64,000 nucleotides of DNA from Pogonophryne albipinna (taxonomy: Eukaryota; Chordata; Actinopteri; Perciformes; Artedidraconidae), in the NCBI GenBank assembly GCA_028583405.1, contig CM053256.1, positions 10,614,494 to 10,678,493 on the forward strand. Direction: 5' to 3'. The stretch's first letter is position 1, and each line of letters starts with the position of its first letter. A model generated the notes under the pieces. It worked only from the letters and a program-made list of their open reading frames with translations, searched no databases and had not been told where the DNA came from. Of the stretch, positions 43,882 to 56,892 are shown piece after piece. The translations under genes were made by a program, and so were the position numbers.

Positions 43882-44923
43882 GGGTCATGTATATAGTTTA
43901 TTCCAAGTAAGTAAGTTTGTGGTGGCCCAACAACTTACTAATACACTGTACTTTTTCTTTTATCATGTGCTGATTCTGTTGTGGCAGTTGAGTTTCAGCA
44001 TATTGAATGTGAGCTATCGAAATATAATCAGAGATATTTCACACTCATGGCCAATTCCCACTTGTTCTGTCACTCAAATTTGAGATCTCGCACTCCACAG
44101 TGGACGACGGGTGAGTGAGTGCTTTAGAGTGTGTGTGAGTGTGCAGCCGGTGGAGTGCTGTGTCCATGAAAGACTCTTCTTCCCCCCACTCGGTGGGAAG
44201 AGCAGAGTGGGCTGCCGTGGAATTGAGAACCCTCATCCCCTTCACTACAGTGGGAGTGAGCCACCGGGTCCGCGCTAAGTGCTGCCGGGCACTATTACTG
44301 TGAAAAGGACCCCTCTCTAGGGTGTCCTTTCAAGTGTCTGCTGAACGGGACACTACTGAGAGCCACTGCCAAATAGTGTGTGTGTTTGTGAGTGTGTCTG
44401 CATGTGTGGGCCAGCTTGTATAATATGTTGCTGGGAAGGTTTGTGCAGTTGAAACCAGATCAGGTATGTGTGACTGCCCACCGCGTGAGTGTGCATTTAT
44501 AGAACAGCGCGTGTGTGTGTGCCAGGTTACAGTATTAAGCGACAGCAGTGTGTTTGTACAGGACACTAATAGCTGCTGGGCTGATATTAGTGGATCAGTT
44601 TCCATCACACTCTGTGGTGTAGAAGCGCCTGATTCAGCAGGTGTCCCCCCTGAATGTCCTCGCTGTTCTCTGGCTCCTCGCCAAGTGACGGAGTGTCCTG
44701 AGGAGGGTTTGCCTTGTGATGTTTGCTGACCGCTGACCTGCCAGGGGTTACACTCAATCATAACGTGAAACCAGAGGAGCTGTATTTTTCAGTCAAAGCC
44801 TTGCAAATGCTTATAAAGCAGTTCCTTCATTGATATGCCAAGGGTTTATTTTACCAATAAACAGATGGAATTGAAAGGGATACAAACAACTAATAACCAA
44901 TTGAACTACTTGATAACATTTAA
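43882..44923. other. No supported gene
   Basis: Unique-looking. The stretch 44100-44290 is somewhat GC-rich and GTGAGT-rich. The frames at 44330-44761 on both strands overlap and lack motifs. Confidence 0.45.
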
Positions 44924-45292
44924 TTAAAGGAATATTTCTCCCACAAAATGACAATTGTTATATCAACTACTCGCCCAGTGTTACATTTAATGCTTAACTT
45001 TTTTTGCATATATCATCTGTGAACAAAGTGAATGAATATAGGTACATGCGGGCTGCCTTGACTATAACAAAGCATCCATCTACAAACCCTCGCACAACTT
45101 GTGTATTATCCATATCTCATGTTGAACTGCATGCTCCCTACTTCCCTTACACTTGTATTTTCACTAAAACCCTACCTGCTTTTGTACGCTTCAGACACAT
45201 GGGAAAGTAGTGTGGGCGAGAATAAGGCCTGAGGCAAAAAAGTCAAGAATTCAAGCTATCAAGACGTTAACAAAGGGTGAGTAATTAATTAA
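44924..45292. mobile_element. TTAA-flanked MITE-like repeat
   Basis: TTAA at 44924-44927 is followed by aggaatatttctcccacaa, then atgacaatt and caactactcgccc. From memory this is a common fish transposon end. The right edge has gggtgagtaattaa, roughly the inverse of the actactcgccc block, and a TTAA at 45289-45292. TTAA target sites are used by piggyBac and Kolobok families; which one applies is not determined. Confidence 0.5.
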
Positions 45293-45430
45293 GTCAAGTC
45301 AACTTTATTAACAATATCTTACAACAATATTGTGTTACGATCAGGGAGACCGTTTCCCACTGTCCCAAAGATTGAGTATACAAACATACACAAAATAAAG
45401 ATAACAAGATTTAAGGCACATTAATAAATA
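45293..45430 (-). mobile_element. Possible LINE 3' end fragment
   Basis: Starts aagtcaagtcaactttatta, a tandem-tail-like sequence, then gggagaccgtttcccactgt. This resembles, from memory, an abundant fish LINE 3' terminus read on the minus strand. The fragment is diverged and short. Confidence 0.4.
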
Positions 45431-46524
<1,094 letters not shown>

Positions 46525-46596
46525 TACTTAAACAGCATCATGAGTTGGCAGTGGACTGCCTTTCCACCTCAGGTCAGGTTTAGTTCATACACTGAG

Positions 46597-46709
<113 letters not shown>

Positions 46710-46816
46710 TAACCCTGCTCCAGTTTTATTTTTAAAGTTAGCGCAGACAAAGGCCTCCAGTCAGACTGCTCTGAGAACAGGACCTTGGGCACATGACCAG
46801 TGGCTGTTGCGTCACA

Positions 46817-46818
<2 letters not shown>

Positions 46819-46880
<62 letters not shown>
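46819..46880. repeat. (GT)n microsatellite, about 31 units
   Basis: Third of the four clustered arrays. Confidence 0.98.
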
Positions 46881-46883
<3 letters not shown>

Positions 46884-46991
46884 TTTGAAAGGGAGAAAAA
46901 CTGTAGCTGAATCTTGTCTTGTAAAGAAGTCACTTGTTCAAGCTGAAAAGAAACTAAGAGGAAATTTTTTGCAAATCCCTGCCAGATGTGC

Positions 46992-46997
<6 letters not shown>

Positions 46998-47058
<61 letters not shown>
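46998..47058. repeat. (CA)n microsatellite, about 30 units
   Basis: Fourth of the clustered arrays. The long frames spanning 46336-47107 on both strands consist of Thr-His and Cys-Val runs from these arrays and are not genes. Confidence 0.98.
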
Positions 47059-47059
<1 letters not shown>

Positions 47060-47157
47060 CGCAGTGAGGAAAATGTGCCTACACACAGACCACAACACAC
47101 CCAGCAAAGAACTTTCTCAACAGGTTTATAATGACAAAAAAGCCAAGATGAAAGGCA

Positions 47158-47395
47158 AGAAGGTGTAAGGGAGGAGAGGAAACTAGGAGATGAGGTAGGA
47201 GGAGAGAGGAAATGGAAAGAAAAGGAAAAGGCAAGTAGGGAGGAAAGAATACAGGTGAATTGATAAATAAAGGGGAGGAAAAGAGATGATACAATGAGAA
47301 AAGAAGTCTAGAGGAAATAGAAAGGATGAAGAGAGGAGACAAGCGGACATGAAAAGAAGGGAGAGGAGAGAAGATGAGAGGAAGTGGATCACCTC
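47158..47395. repeat. Polypurine tract (GA/GGA-rich)
   Basis: About 240 bp in which the plus strand is overwhelmingly A and G, built from gaggagaggaaa-type units. Such tracts can form triplex DNA and evolve by slippage. Confidence 0.85.
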
Positions 47396-47482
47396 CCTCA
47401 TGAACATTTGCTCTGTTCATTAGTACTTACGGAGCTTCACAAACCACAGAGAGAATTCAGGGAAGCCTGAATAACATTACAA

Positions 47483-47682
<200 letters not shown>

Positions 47683-47807
47683 TGCCAGCCCCCGTCTTGC
47701 ATTTCTTTCTTTCTTCCTGTGTTTTCAAGTCTTTATTTTCCAGCCCTCATGACGCACTCTGGCATAATGAAACTGTTAAGAGGAGTCCGGTAGAGGCTGA
47801 GACCAAG

Positions 47808-47828
47808 AGGGGGTGGGGGTGGGTGGGG
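47808..47828 (+). other. G-quadruplex motif
   Basis: Four G-runs of 5, 5, 3 and 4 separated by single T residues (gggggtgggggtgggtgggg). One-base loops make this a strong predicted intramolecular G-quadruplex. Confidence 0.8.
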
Positions 47829-48491
47829 TTGTAAAGTGACACCACGCCAGGGCACTATATTTACAACGTGCCTCTTTAACACACTGTCTATTTATAGTTC
47901 CCAGATCTTTTCTCAGCGTCCGGCGCACACTGTTGCACCGTCACAAACACAGGCATCAGATGGCACCGGAGGATTTACACTGCGCTGCCAAAGGTAACAC
48001 GCCTTATCCTCCAGCGTGTTCCTGCACAGACCCAACCTCACACTCCAGTAGCCCCCCCACACCACCCTCCGTTTCACACTTGCTTCTTCAAGACATTCAC
48101 TCATCACCACTCTGTTTGCCTTCAGTCTTTTCGGTTCTTGTCTCTCAGATCTGTGTGTTCTTAAGATCAAAGTAGAGAAAAATGTAATCCTGTTTTTTCT
48201 CGGGTTTCTTGATTATGCTATTACACACGACAAGGAGACAGGCAAAACAGGTGGGTTAGGCGAAGAGGATTACAATGTGATTGCACGTGATCATGCAGAA
48301 ACATGCACACCTGACAAGTGGTGGAGGAAGTCCTATTGGTTGGTTTAATCCACAATAGTGAAGATCTTCTTTCTTATATTTGCATGTAAAATCTTAATCT
48401 GTATATTAACTAAAGGTAGAGACAAAGGTGACAAAGTTTAGTCGAGTGAAAAAGGACAAAATCCCCCCCCCCCCAAAAAAGGAGCAACAGC

Positions 48492-48525
48492 AGCAACAGA
48501 AGACTTTACCCTGCTTCTGTCATGG
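48492..48525 (+). repeat. 34-bp dispersed duplicate, copy 1
   Basis: Reads agcaacagaagacttt then accctgcttctgtcatgg. The same sequence with one mismatch lies at 50282-50315 in the same orientation. Flanks differ after the match. Confidence 0.8.
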
Positions 48526-50281
48526 CTTGACTCTTTAGGCTATGAGGAGGGGAATTTCTGTCTCTTAGATCCCAAACCTCGCTAACAACCACACATACAC
48601 AAAACGAATCAACTAAATTACATATTTGATCACGTTTGTTCATGAAAGGAAGTTATAATCCCTAATTCTCAGAATTCCTTCCAGAACATGTGCAATAACT
48701 CACCCTTTTCACAGAGACACATTTTCACATGTAATTCTTACACCCTCCATTTAGTTTTTTTATCAGCCGGCTGCCCGAGGGAAGCTATTTAAATTAAGTC
48801 TCCTTCACACCACTACAAGATCCCATGGTGCCCTTCATGTGAGAACATTTAACATATTTTCACATCAAAGATACAAGTTGCCTTTTTTGGCTCAATTAGC
48901 TTTTGCTTGCGGCTCACAGTCATTTACTTTCTGACACACTGGTGTTTTTCTTTTTAGTTTGTTGTGCGTGGGTTGATGTCAGAGGAAATAAACAAGGCAG
49001 ATATTAAATGAAATAGATGTATTAAACCCATAGGTCCGTCATTAACTATAGGGGGATATGGGGGATAGTATATTTGGGCAAACATTAAAGCTGCCATGTG
49101 TATCTACTGAATGGACTTTTCTTCATGGGATTAAGGAGACAAATTAGTACACATAAAATGCACAGCGATGTTCAAAGGGCTGCAGCTCCAGTAGAAGTCT
49201 TTTTCATAGTTTTCTCAATAGTCAATTGAATTTAAGAGACATGACTTGGCCTTAAATATAAGTAAAACAACAAGAGGGAGATTATTCATTTGACCTGTGT
49301 CTTTCCCTGTGGGGCATGACAGTGAACTCTGTTGACAATGGTGGGCTGTTTAACCATAATACAGGTAGTGCCGCGGTAGTGGCTGCATGTGTGGGAGTGT
49401 CGCTGCTCTGAACCCTGCAGCGGCGCTGTTTGTTGGGCCTGTCCCCGTGAGCCAGACGGCTTGAGACGCGGCCGAGGCGCTGACAGGCACCTGAGTGTGC
49501 AGGGACTGTCGTATTTCGCTGCCGTGGTGTGAGTTAAGGTGTGTGTTTACTCAACAGGGTGTTAACGTCAGTCAAGGAAATCGATGTTTATCCTCACACG
49601 TGTCAAGAGAGAAGCATGCGTGTGTGTACACCACTTTGCTTTGCCATCATATCTTCACTGTCCCCAAACACTCACAGATACACACACATACAGAGTCTAA
49701 TGTGTCCTGACTCAGCCTTTATCGAGCCAGTCTCAGTTCATAAACCCACCAGCTGGCCAGTACAACCACAGGACATCTCCATGGTAGTTTTCCACAGTTC
49801 CTTAGAAGCTCGGGCTTTCCATTGTAATATCTTTGGTGGGCGGTGTGAGAACGTCACCACTGCTTCCTGTGCTCACACACACAGACACAAGATGATGTTA
49901 GTGACTACGCACAACAATGTGACACACAGAAAGAGAGAACAGCATCACAATGCATCCACTAATAACATGCTGTAGCTGGGGTCGTCCCTTATATCAGTCT
50001 CTCGCTGTGTCCTTTAGGGAGGAGGTTTGTGGTGACTTTCCCAGCTCTCCCTTGGGAGTTTGATCCAGCTGCTGCAGCTCCACATCAACCCCAACCTCAA
50101 CCCCACTTCACTGACCGCAGCCTGTGTGCTGACATCAGTGTCCAGACGTCCACGCAGCTCAGAGCAGCGCATACGCAGCTCTGCAGAGACGTCACATGGA
50201 CACTGACACGCAGACATCTCTCTGTGGACGTTGTAGTTTCCAGGGCCTTCGAATTGTAGTTCTCAGGCATTAAGGGACAGT

Positions 50282-50315
50282 AGCAACAGAAGACTTTTCC
50301 CTGCTTCTGTCATGG
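50282..50315 (+). repeat. 34-bp dispersed duplicate, copy 2
   Basis: Matches 48492-48525 with a single A/T difference. Confidence 0.8.
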
Positions 50316-50902
50316 ATTAATTACCATGAATTACCTATATTAATGGACTAATAATATGTATGAGTTGCTACGAAACACTGACCCAATTTCCACACACATG
50401 GGAAAAACCAGGATCTTATTAGAGGCATATTTAAAATGAAATGGAGGTCAGTGGAGGTACGGCTCTCTTTCTCCTCATCCTTGTCATAATTTGCTTACAA
50501 ATTTGCTGACTTTCACTGCACATGAACTGATAATTGAAACAGTAAACACTGACTAGAGGGGCCTCCATGTTCACTCAACTGTTTGTAATGTCTTTGTTAT
50601 TGTTCTTGTTCTTTTGGGCATGTGGGTCAGTTCAGGACTGTGACCTGTTCAGATCGTAATCTGATATTGGGCCCATTTAAAAATAGCTTGAACAACCAAA
50701 CAGATGAATCCAATTTGAGTAATACATCTTATTTAAGTAAACACCTTTGCATTTCAAACTCAACTTGTCTAAATGTCTCCTATAAGAGGCCTATAATCAC
50801 TCCTTTATGTATAAAAACTTGCACACGTTGTGGATGACGCTCATGGATTCCCACATCTGTATAGGTTTGAGTTGTTGAGTCTTGGTTCATGAGTGGAGTG
50901 TT

Positions 50903-50904
<2 letters not shown>

Positions 50905-50995
<91 letters not shown>

Positions 50996-50998
50996 TGG
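50905..50998. repeat. (GT)n microsatellite, about 46 units
   Basis: One TAT interruption near 50989. Confidence 0.97.
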
Positions 50999-51136
50999 TG
51001 AACATGTTTAGGGAGTTTGGTTGTTGCATATTTGATGGGCCTTAGAGGCATCAAGCAGCATGCTTGGATTGTCGCTCCCTCCCTGTCGCTCCTGCTCTTG
51101 GCACACCAGTACTGTTTTCCACATGGAAGCATACAG

Positions 51137-52664
<1,528 letters not shown>

Positions 52665-52735
52665 TTTATTACATTACATTACATTGCATTTAGCTGACGC
52701 TTTTATCCAAAGCGACTTACAATAAGTGTTATAAG
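52665..52735. repeat. Common fish interspersed repeat end
   Basis: Tandem attac units (ttattacattacattacatt), then gcatttagctgacgctttta and tccaaagcgacttacaataa. This block is, from memory, very abundant and conserved in fish genomes. The exact element class is uncertain. Confidence 0.6.
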
Positions 52736-52994
52736 TTTATGTTACTAAATACTTCTACTCCATCTATAAGAAGGACATATTAATAATACGTTTTACCCAA
52801 TTACATTTTACTGACAGCTCAAGATGGTTTCATTCAGAAAAGTCCTTACAAGAGAGATACATATCTGCGTAGTACAACTTTGTTTTTCCTTTCCCAACTA
52901 TTGTCTCACGACTTCTCAAATGTATCTTTAAAGGGGCCCGACCACTATGTTGGCAAACACTTACTACTACTACTTCTGTAACAAATCTAAAACC
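52736..52994. other. No supported gene
   Basis: AT-rich; may be the diverged body of the flanking repeats. Confidence 0.4.
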
Positions 52995-53102
52995 TCAACA
53001 TTAAAGGTCCCATGTCATGCTTTTCCGGTTATTACCCGTCCCCTTGTGTGTTATGAAGGTTTTTATGCATGTAAACGGTCTGCAAAGTCACAAACCTAAA
53101 TA
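52995..53102. repeat. Fragment of a fish DNA-transposon-like repeat
   Basis: Reads aaaggtcccatgtcatgctt, ttacccgtccccttgtgtgt and tatgcatgtaaacggtctgc, then aaagtcac. From memory these consecutive blocks belong to a common fish repeat; only one end is visible here. Confidence 0.45.
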
Positions 53103-53431
53103 TGTCTTTCACCACTTTAAGAAAGAGAGGACGGGAGCTAAGTTTAGAAAACAAGGGGGAAGGGAACATTTACAAGAGGTTATGTAACATAAGAATAAGC
53201 TCCTATTATTATTTTTACATGAAAAAAACAACCCACACCTCACCCGAAGGCTCCTGGAGAATTATGACTGGAGGACTGGCCTGTCATTATGTAATTATCC
53301 TTTATATTACTTGGGGCTTTGACAGGTGTATGTTCACACACACGCATTCATACTCGAACAAACACACATTAGGTCCCCAAACACTGACTTACACTTGAGC
53401 CTTACGAGGGGATTCCCTGCTCAGACCTGCA
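53103..53431. other. No supported gene
   Basis: A frame at 53102-53398 shows no motif. Nothing else recognised. Confidence 0.4.
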
Positions 53432-54517
53432 CACTCTAAAAACAAATGCCTTGGCTCAACAAAGAAAATCAACCCAACAGTTTGCATCGATGTTTATTGA
53501 GTTAAGACAACTTCTAATGAAATTGTCTTAAAGCAACAAAGTTATTTGAGTTAGGGGAGAAGGCTTTTCCTCTACAATCAGAGGTGTTTTTAATTACCAC
53601 TTACTTAATAATTGGTATTATAAACACAAGTTTTGAAGTTGATTACTCAAAAGATGAAGTTGTTCCGACTAGTTTTACCACATGATTTAAAAGGGATTTT
53701 AAGTTGTATGTACTTAATTACCATCATTGTGAACACACGTTTTTAAGTTGACAACCATTTATAAATGAAGTTGCTCCAAATATATTGTATTCAATGTTTT
53801 TTTTTCTGATTTTTTTCATGTTTTTTCTTTAAAGAAAGAAATTAATTGATTCCACAACAAAAATATTAGGCAATTCACTTTTTATTTTGAACTGCAGTTG
53901 TTTATTTCAACACATGATGTTTCAATCAGGAGAGAATTCATTTTGTTGGAACATTTATTGACACATGCCATATGATAAGGTGCATGAACACCTGAAATCA
54001 CAGCTGACTGGAGGAGAGAGGAGAACCATTTTATAGTTTGGCTGCAGCACGCTGATTGGCTGCTGGAGAATGAGGTGAAATGTAATAGGTTAAAGAGAAC
54101 GCCTGTGATGAGCTGATTATATGCAGCTGCGGAGTGAATGTATACACACCCAGTCTTCCTGAAAGAACTTGCGCTGAGTTTCATTTAAATCTTGAAAAAA
54201 AAGATAAAGAACACAAATTTAAATTGCCACACAAATATTTAATAAACACATTAGCCATATAACAATGGGACATGGGGACACAGCAAATAAATGCTGCCAT
54301 CACATCGAAGTTAGAGGCCTTTGCATATTTAAAACCAGTGCCTAATATGTAAAATCTGTAAAGTTTTTGTAAAACTACAGAAACAAACTCTCAATGGCCA
54401 CCAATCTGCAGATCACACACATACATTTTACAAAAGATGTAACAAAGATGTTTACACTGCCGACAGTCATTATTTCAAACAGTATGAACACATTTAACGC
54501 AGAATGCTTGCTCATTT

Positions 54518-55621
54518 GTTTCCCTCGACCACGATGGTTGCCATCGTATGGTCAGATCCTGGGATGGACCGGTCACTGATGAAGGCGATATTCATGTCCT
54601 TTTGAAGTACATTAAATAATAGGTTAGCGCATAAGAGATAATGAATTAGGTAATTGCATTCTTTTTAAACTGTCACTCTTAGCGAATTCAGAGCCATTAT
54701 TACCAGCTGCTAAAGCAACACTGGTATTGTTTTCCCCTATTGAGTCTGCATGTGTGTGTCGTCATGGCAATGTGGTCCTGAAGATACACAGAGGTGCTTT
54801 TGAGTACTTTGCCTAGTGTTTCAATGCATGTGGACAGATTTTGTCAATCACAACCGTGCAAGTTTTAGTGTATCTTCTCATCTATTTTGCAGGTTGCATA
54901 CAATATGTGAACTGGTTAAGTGAAGAGCAGAAGCCACTTTTCAAATGTTACACAATCCTTTTCCCATGCCATTGCTGTCAACACCTATCCATGCTGAACG
55001 TTGCTTTTATTGATTGGAGTGTGGCCAAAAGTGCAATGTGTTTCAAAATGTAGCTGACAGAGAGCAGTGCTTTTGTCCTGTGTTTTTACATTGTGCCTGT
55101 GGATTTTATTTTATTTCAAGATTTGTAATTACTTCGCTAAACTCCTTGAAAAGGTCCTCTTCCTTTTCTCCAAGGTACACGACAAGGCAGCGGATGGCTA
55201 GTTCTCTGCGTACTTCAATTGTATTGTGCTATTTTTGAAAAAGGAAAAAAAGAGAAATGACCTAAATGAATATATTCTGAATGGGTGACTGCCAACAACT
55301 TGCATTTCAATGACAAATCTAAATAACGATCCTACCTCAAGAAGCATGTCCTTGATCCGCTTCACCGAGATTCATTTTGAATAAAAAGCGATATCACAAT
55401 AGTAACCAAAGTATTTTTACTCTCACAGTAGCCTCTACTACTTTGTATCCTCTCACAGAACTATTCACAGTTCAAAGGCTGCTAATTTTTGTCAAACAGC
55501 AATTTGTCTATACAGTGCAACTACAAGGCTATCTACTGTATTTGAATGACAAAAGATGACACTCACCTTAAAATGTCCTTTGTATATTTCTATTTGTCTT
55601 AACTGTCAGAACTTGTCCAGG
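54518..55621 (-). pseudogene. Decayed multi-exon gene within the TIR element
   Basis: Minus-strand fragments. (1) From an ATG near 55624: MPGQVLTVKTNRNIQRTF, then a stop just before an excellent donor AAG|GTGAGT (55567/55566). (2) ISVKRIKDMLLE, ending at donor GAG|GTAGGA (55336/55335). (3) After acceptor ATAG (55229), in phase with (2): HNTIEVRRELAIRC, LVVYLGEKEEDLFKEF and so on to TAA near 55124. (4) After an AG near 54599: DMNIAFISDRSIPGSD, HTMATIVVEGN. From memory, fragment 3 resembles RR..AIRCLIVYLGE, a conserved block of a SAM-domain-type protein present in very many copies in fish genomes; fragment 4 could be its ...VVEG block. The stop in fragment 1 and missing intermediate exons mark it as broken. 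Confidence 0.55.
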
Positions 55622-55631
55622 CATGTTAAAA

Positions 55632-56591
55632 CCCTTTCATGCATGAATTATGAAAGCCTCAGTCAGGATTTTTTTACCAAGTGTTTTTATTGCTCTTGGG
55701 GCATGAAAAACAAGATTTGAACTTTAGTTTTTTTAATCTAGTTTTTTCAAATAGATATTTACTGTATATGTCCACTCAGGTGGACAGTATGCGTTCAGGG
55801 TTTGAACTGAAGAGATGTACATTTTGAAAAAATTATAAATAAAGATGTGCAAACTTAAAATTACATTATAATAACATAAGTATATTGATTTACGGCCCAA
55901 AAAGATATTGCAGATGAAGTATTTTCAAGAATAACCAGGGCCAGGGGCCAATTTGAGGCCCCACGCACAGTTATTTGATGAGTGCTAGTGGAGCCTCGCA
56001 GCGGCAAAACCGTGCCGCGCCACCCTAATTGCGCCACATAAGCGCGTAGGTGTGCCTCAGATGAGTCCCCCCTCCGCAAGTTGTGGCCCCCTCCGCAAGG
56101 TGTGGCCCCACACAGTCTGCATGATCTGCCTGTAGGGAGGGACGGCCCTGGGAACAACAGCAGCAGTACCAGTATGAATTGTAGTTTAAATATAGCCAGT
56201 GATGCATGACGTCCACTGTAGTGGACAGGTGGTTAACCATAATTTCCTGCAAACATAAAATCAATACTTTGATCATTTATGAATTATATGATTCCTTAGT
56301 TGTTACTTTATGTCACCACATTTTTTATACCTGCAGGGGACGCTTTCCATGAAAGGATTGGCAAGATATAGATGGGTGACTTGGTCCATGTGGCTTTCTG
56401 TCGTCCATCTTGGTTTAGAGACATGCCTCATGCACTTACACTGACTTAGCACTGAGTGGCAGTGTATGGGATGATGCAATAGGGTCCTATGTAGTGGCTG
56501 ATGGTGCAACTATGCAAAAAAAAACAATGCATATACAAGAAAACACCTTTTGAATAGCTGTCCACTGTAGTGACCTCGATGCATGAAAGGG
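55632..56591. mobile_element. piggyBac-like element at a TTAA site
   Basis: The ends CCCTTTCATGCATGA (from 55632) and, inward from 56591, CCCTTTCATGCATCGA are inverted repeats with 13 identical leading bases. TTAA flanks the right end directly (56592-56595) and the left end after two extra A residues (55626-55629), the target site of piggyBac. Subterminal GTCCACT/AGTGGAC palindromes occur at 55769-55786 and 56211-56226, with a third partial copy at 56560. No transposase is present; non-autonomous. Confidence 0.8.
55936..56150 (-). mobile_element. hAT-like MITE nested in the piggyBac-like element
   Basis: The ends CAGGGCC (left) and GGCCCTG (right, in gggagggacggccctg) are short inverted repeats. 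Flanking octamers agaataac (55928-55935) and ggaacaac (56151-56158) match at 6 of 8 bases, a plausible decayed 8-bp hAT duplication. The right-hand portion is homologous in reverse to 7656-7830. At 215 bp it has no coding capacity. Confidence 0.7.
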
Positions 56592-56892
56592 TTAAGTGAG
56601 AGTGGACTTGAAATCCTTAACTCAAGGTGTAGAACAATTAAGTTATCAAGCCAATTGCATTACTTACTACAACTTGAATTTTGTTTTAAGTCACTTAACG
56701 CAGAAATCAGAGTTCAAATTACACACAATATTAAGTTGATGTACTTACCAACATTATTACGTCAACACAAATTATAAATTAATGTTTGCAACTTAAAATG
56801 TTTATCTAAATCAATTAACTCACATTTTTATCTTGCAACCATGCATTTAATTAAGTGGAGGTGAAAGGTCGCCTGAATTCGTTTTTAGAGTG

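Larger units (their letters stand above)
47829..50904. other. No supported gene; GC-richer patches
   Basis: Includes a C12 run (48463-48474), a short duplicated 34-mer (48492-48525 and 50282-50315), a CpG-richer patch at about 49370-49500, and a small frame at 50029-50259 (QPQPQPHF, low complexity) without recognisable homology. Confidence 0.45.
53432..56892 (-). mobile_element. Large TIR element (CACTCTAAAAAC ends) carrying a decayed gene
   Basis: The left end CACTCTAAAAACAAAT (53432) and the right end, read inward, CACTCTAAAAACGAAT (56892) are 16-bp inverted repeats with one mismatch. The subterminal regions share AACTTAA/TTAAGTT-rich sequence. Flanks both contain ctgca, but a clear target duplication is not resolved. 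Total length is 3461 bp, including later insertions of about 960 bp (piggyBac-like). Inside, minus-strand exon-like fragments suggest a spliced cargo or transposase-associated gene. Superfamily not assigned. Confidence 0.7.
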
